DNA from: Bacillota bacterium
Lineage (GTDB): Bacteria; Bacillota; Clostridia; Acetivibrionales; DTU013
NCBI GenBank assembly: GCA_023415815.1
Contig: JAEZJL010000089.1
Location: 1-5,763 of the forward strand
DNA: 5,763 nt
Direction of reading: 5' to 3'
Shown: positions 4,584 through 5,763 of the stretch, piece by piece
Position numbering within the stretch: the stretch's first letter is position 1
How the letters are laid out: the number at the start of each line of letters is the position of its first letter
The notes under the pieces: model-generated
What the model was told of the DNA's origin: nothing
What the model saw: the letters and a program-made list of their open reading frames with translations, nothing else
Database searches by the model: none
Made by a program: the position numbers and the translations under genes

Positions 4584-5763
4584 TTAACTGCTTTTGTCCG
4601 ATTCCGGTTCCTTACCGACAAGCTTTGCCCTTTTTATTATGTCGCGTCCGAAACGTATCCTTATATCGTCCATTGCCTTTTCGAGCTTTTCCTCCCTCCT
4701 GCCGGCGTCCGGAACGGCTTCGTCCATATCGAAAATGGAAATCTGCTCGGGGAAATCCTCATGTATGTTTGCCAGACTGATTCCCAGCAGCCTGACGGGT
4801 CTTTTGAGGTCCCAGTTGTCCGCCAGCAGGCTGATACCGGTATTGTAGATATCCTTTGTCAGATAGGTCGGGACTACGGACTTCTGGCGTGTTACGGCCT
4901 GGAAGTCCCCGTACTTTATGACGATGGAAACCGTTTTGCCTTTAAAGGCATATCTTCTCGCTTCCATGCCGACTTCTTCGGATAGTCTCATAAGCACGGA
5001 TTTTGCGTATTCCAGATCCGTCGTATCCCTGGGAAGCGTCGTTGAACGGCTTATGGACTTGCTGTCGTAATGCGGGTGCTCGGTTACGGGTGAAGGGTCT
5101 ATGCCGTTGGCAAGCCGGTGAAGCTCCTCTCCGTATTTTCCAAACACCTTTGTAAGTATGCTTTTATCAAAGACGGCAAGCTCGCCGATTGTGAATACGG
5201 AAAGGCTTGCGAGCTTTTTTTCGGTCTGTTTTCCTATGCCGTACATCTCTCTTACCTTAAGCGGCCATAATTTTTTTTTTTATGTCGTCCTGCCATATCT
5301 CCGTGATGCCAAGAGGCTTTTTCATTTCCGAGGCCATCTTGGCCAGAAATTTATTATCCGAAATGCCTATGGAGCACCACAAATCAAGCTCCCGGCGTAT
5401 ATCCGCCATGATCCTTCCGGCCGTCTCGGCCGGCTCGCCGAAAAGTCCCTGGCACCCCGTCATGTCAAGCCAGGCTTCGTCGATGCTGTTCTGCTGGACG
5501 ATAGGAGTATAGCGGGATAGAATCTCCATGACCTCCCTGGACTTTATTTCGTAGAACTCATGGTCCGGAGGCACGAGCAGAATATTCGGGTAAAGCTTTT
5601 TTGCCTCATGTACGAGCATGGTCGTCCTGATTCCGTATTTGCGCGCGTCATAATTGGCTGCAAGAATTATACCCATCCTGTTTTTCGGGTCTCCCGCCAC
5701 AGCGGCGGGTTTTCCCTTCAGCCCCTGATTTCTGGACATCTCGCAGCTTATGAAGAATGCATT
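4584..5763 (-). pseudogene. dinB: DNA polymerase IV (Y-family), frameshifted, 5' end beyond window
   Basis: Y-family translesion polymerase, broken into two frames. The upstream part (5763 to 5257) enters the window as NAFFISCE, where the second Phe is the expected steric gate. It continues through LKGKPAAVAGDPKNR and the catalytic SIDEAWLD, to WQDDIKKK, where it runs to a stop after IMAA. The downstream part resumes as LWPLKVREMYGIG (helix-hairpin-helix thumb), then the little finger with YDSKSISRSTTLPRD, and a probable clamp-binding motif QISIFD. The break lies exactly at 11 A (5271-5281); with 10 A the frame is continuous for 392 codons plus stop. About nine N-terminal residues, including the first catalytic Asp, lie outside. 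An ATG at 5244-5246 with a poor AGAGAG upstream could allow a 220-residue C-terminal product, but that lacks the catalytic domain. The cause may be a true mutation, a sequencing error or programmed slippage. Confidence 0.92.
5271..5281 (-). repeat. Homopolymer run of 11 A (sense strand) at the dinB frameshift
   Basis: Eleven T on the plus strand, read as A in the dinB mRNA between GACGACAT and TTATGGCC. Removing one A joins DDIKKK to LWPL, the conserved Pol IV linker into the thumb. A -1 ribosomal slip would not restore the frame: it reads NYGRLR and a stop. Loss of one A or gain of two in the transcript would. Confidence 0.9.

Noticed and set aside
5258..5283. Programmed -1 ribosomal frameshift on the A-tract of dinB
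   Set aside because: A -1 shift leads to NYGRLR and a stop; only loss of one base or gain of two restores dinB, so classical -1 frameshifting does not explain it.

Overview
The window looks like a chromosomal segment of an anaerobic Firmicute, most probably a member of the Clostridia. This rests on family resemblance of the proteins (MurD, a clostridial-type DNA polymerase IV, a H2TH glycosylase with a MIELPEA start), strong GGAGG ribosome binding sites and a CCA-encoding tRNA-Leu gene. Species cannot be fixed from the sequence. Most genes are of moderate GC, while the stretch from about 3031 to 3690 is visibly AT-rich.

Layout, left to right. 1-203 (minus): N-terminal part of a ROK-family sugar-kinase-like protein, with a clear promoter at 263-292. 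313-1359 (minus): an AI-2E/PerM-type membrane protein. 1441-2841 (minus): murD, the UDP-MurNAc-Ala glutamate ligase of peptidoglycan synthesis, starting at GTG. 2944-3030 (plus): tRNA-Leu(CAG), whose promoter overlaps the divergent murD promoter. 3045-3080: rho-independent terminator of the tRNA. About 3009-3199 (minus): possible decayed C-terminal tail of a tyrosine recombinase. 3348-3641 (plus): small coiled-coil protein of unknown function. 3703-4530 (minus): Fpg/Nei-like H2TH DNA glycosylase without the usual proline nucleophile. 4584-5763 (minus): DNA polymerase IV (dinB), cut by the right window edge and split by a one-base frameshift in a run of 11 A.

How the genes relate. dinB and the glycosylase-like gene lie head to tail 53 bases apart on the same strand and probably form a DNA damage tolerance/repair unit. 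murD and the AI-2E-type gene are also head to tail, 81 bases apart, and may be co-transcribed, although a hairpin lies between them. The tRNA-Leu gene followed by an AT-rich islet with a recombinase-like tail and an orphan coiled-coil gene resembles the scar of an old integration event.

I found no complete, obviously new multi-gene system. The observations most worth a second look are the poly-A frameshift in dinB, the missing catalytic residues in the glycosylase-like protein, and the recombinase-like tail beside the tRNA.
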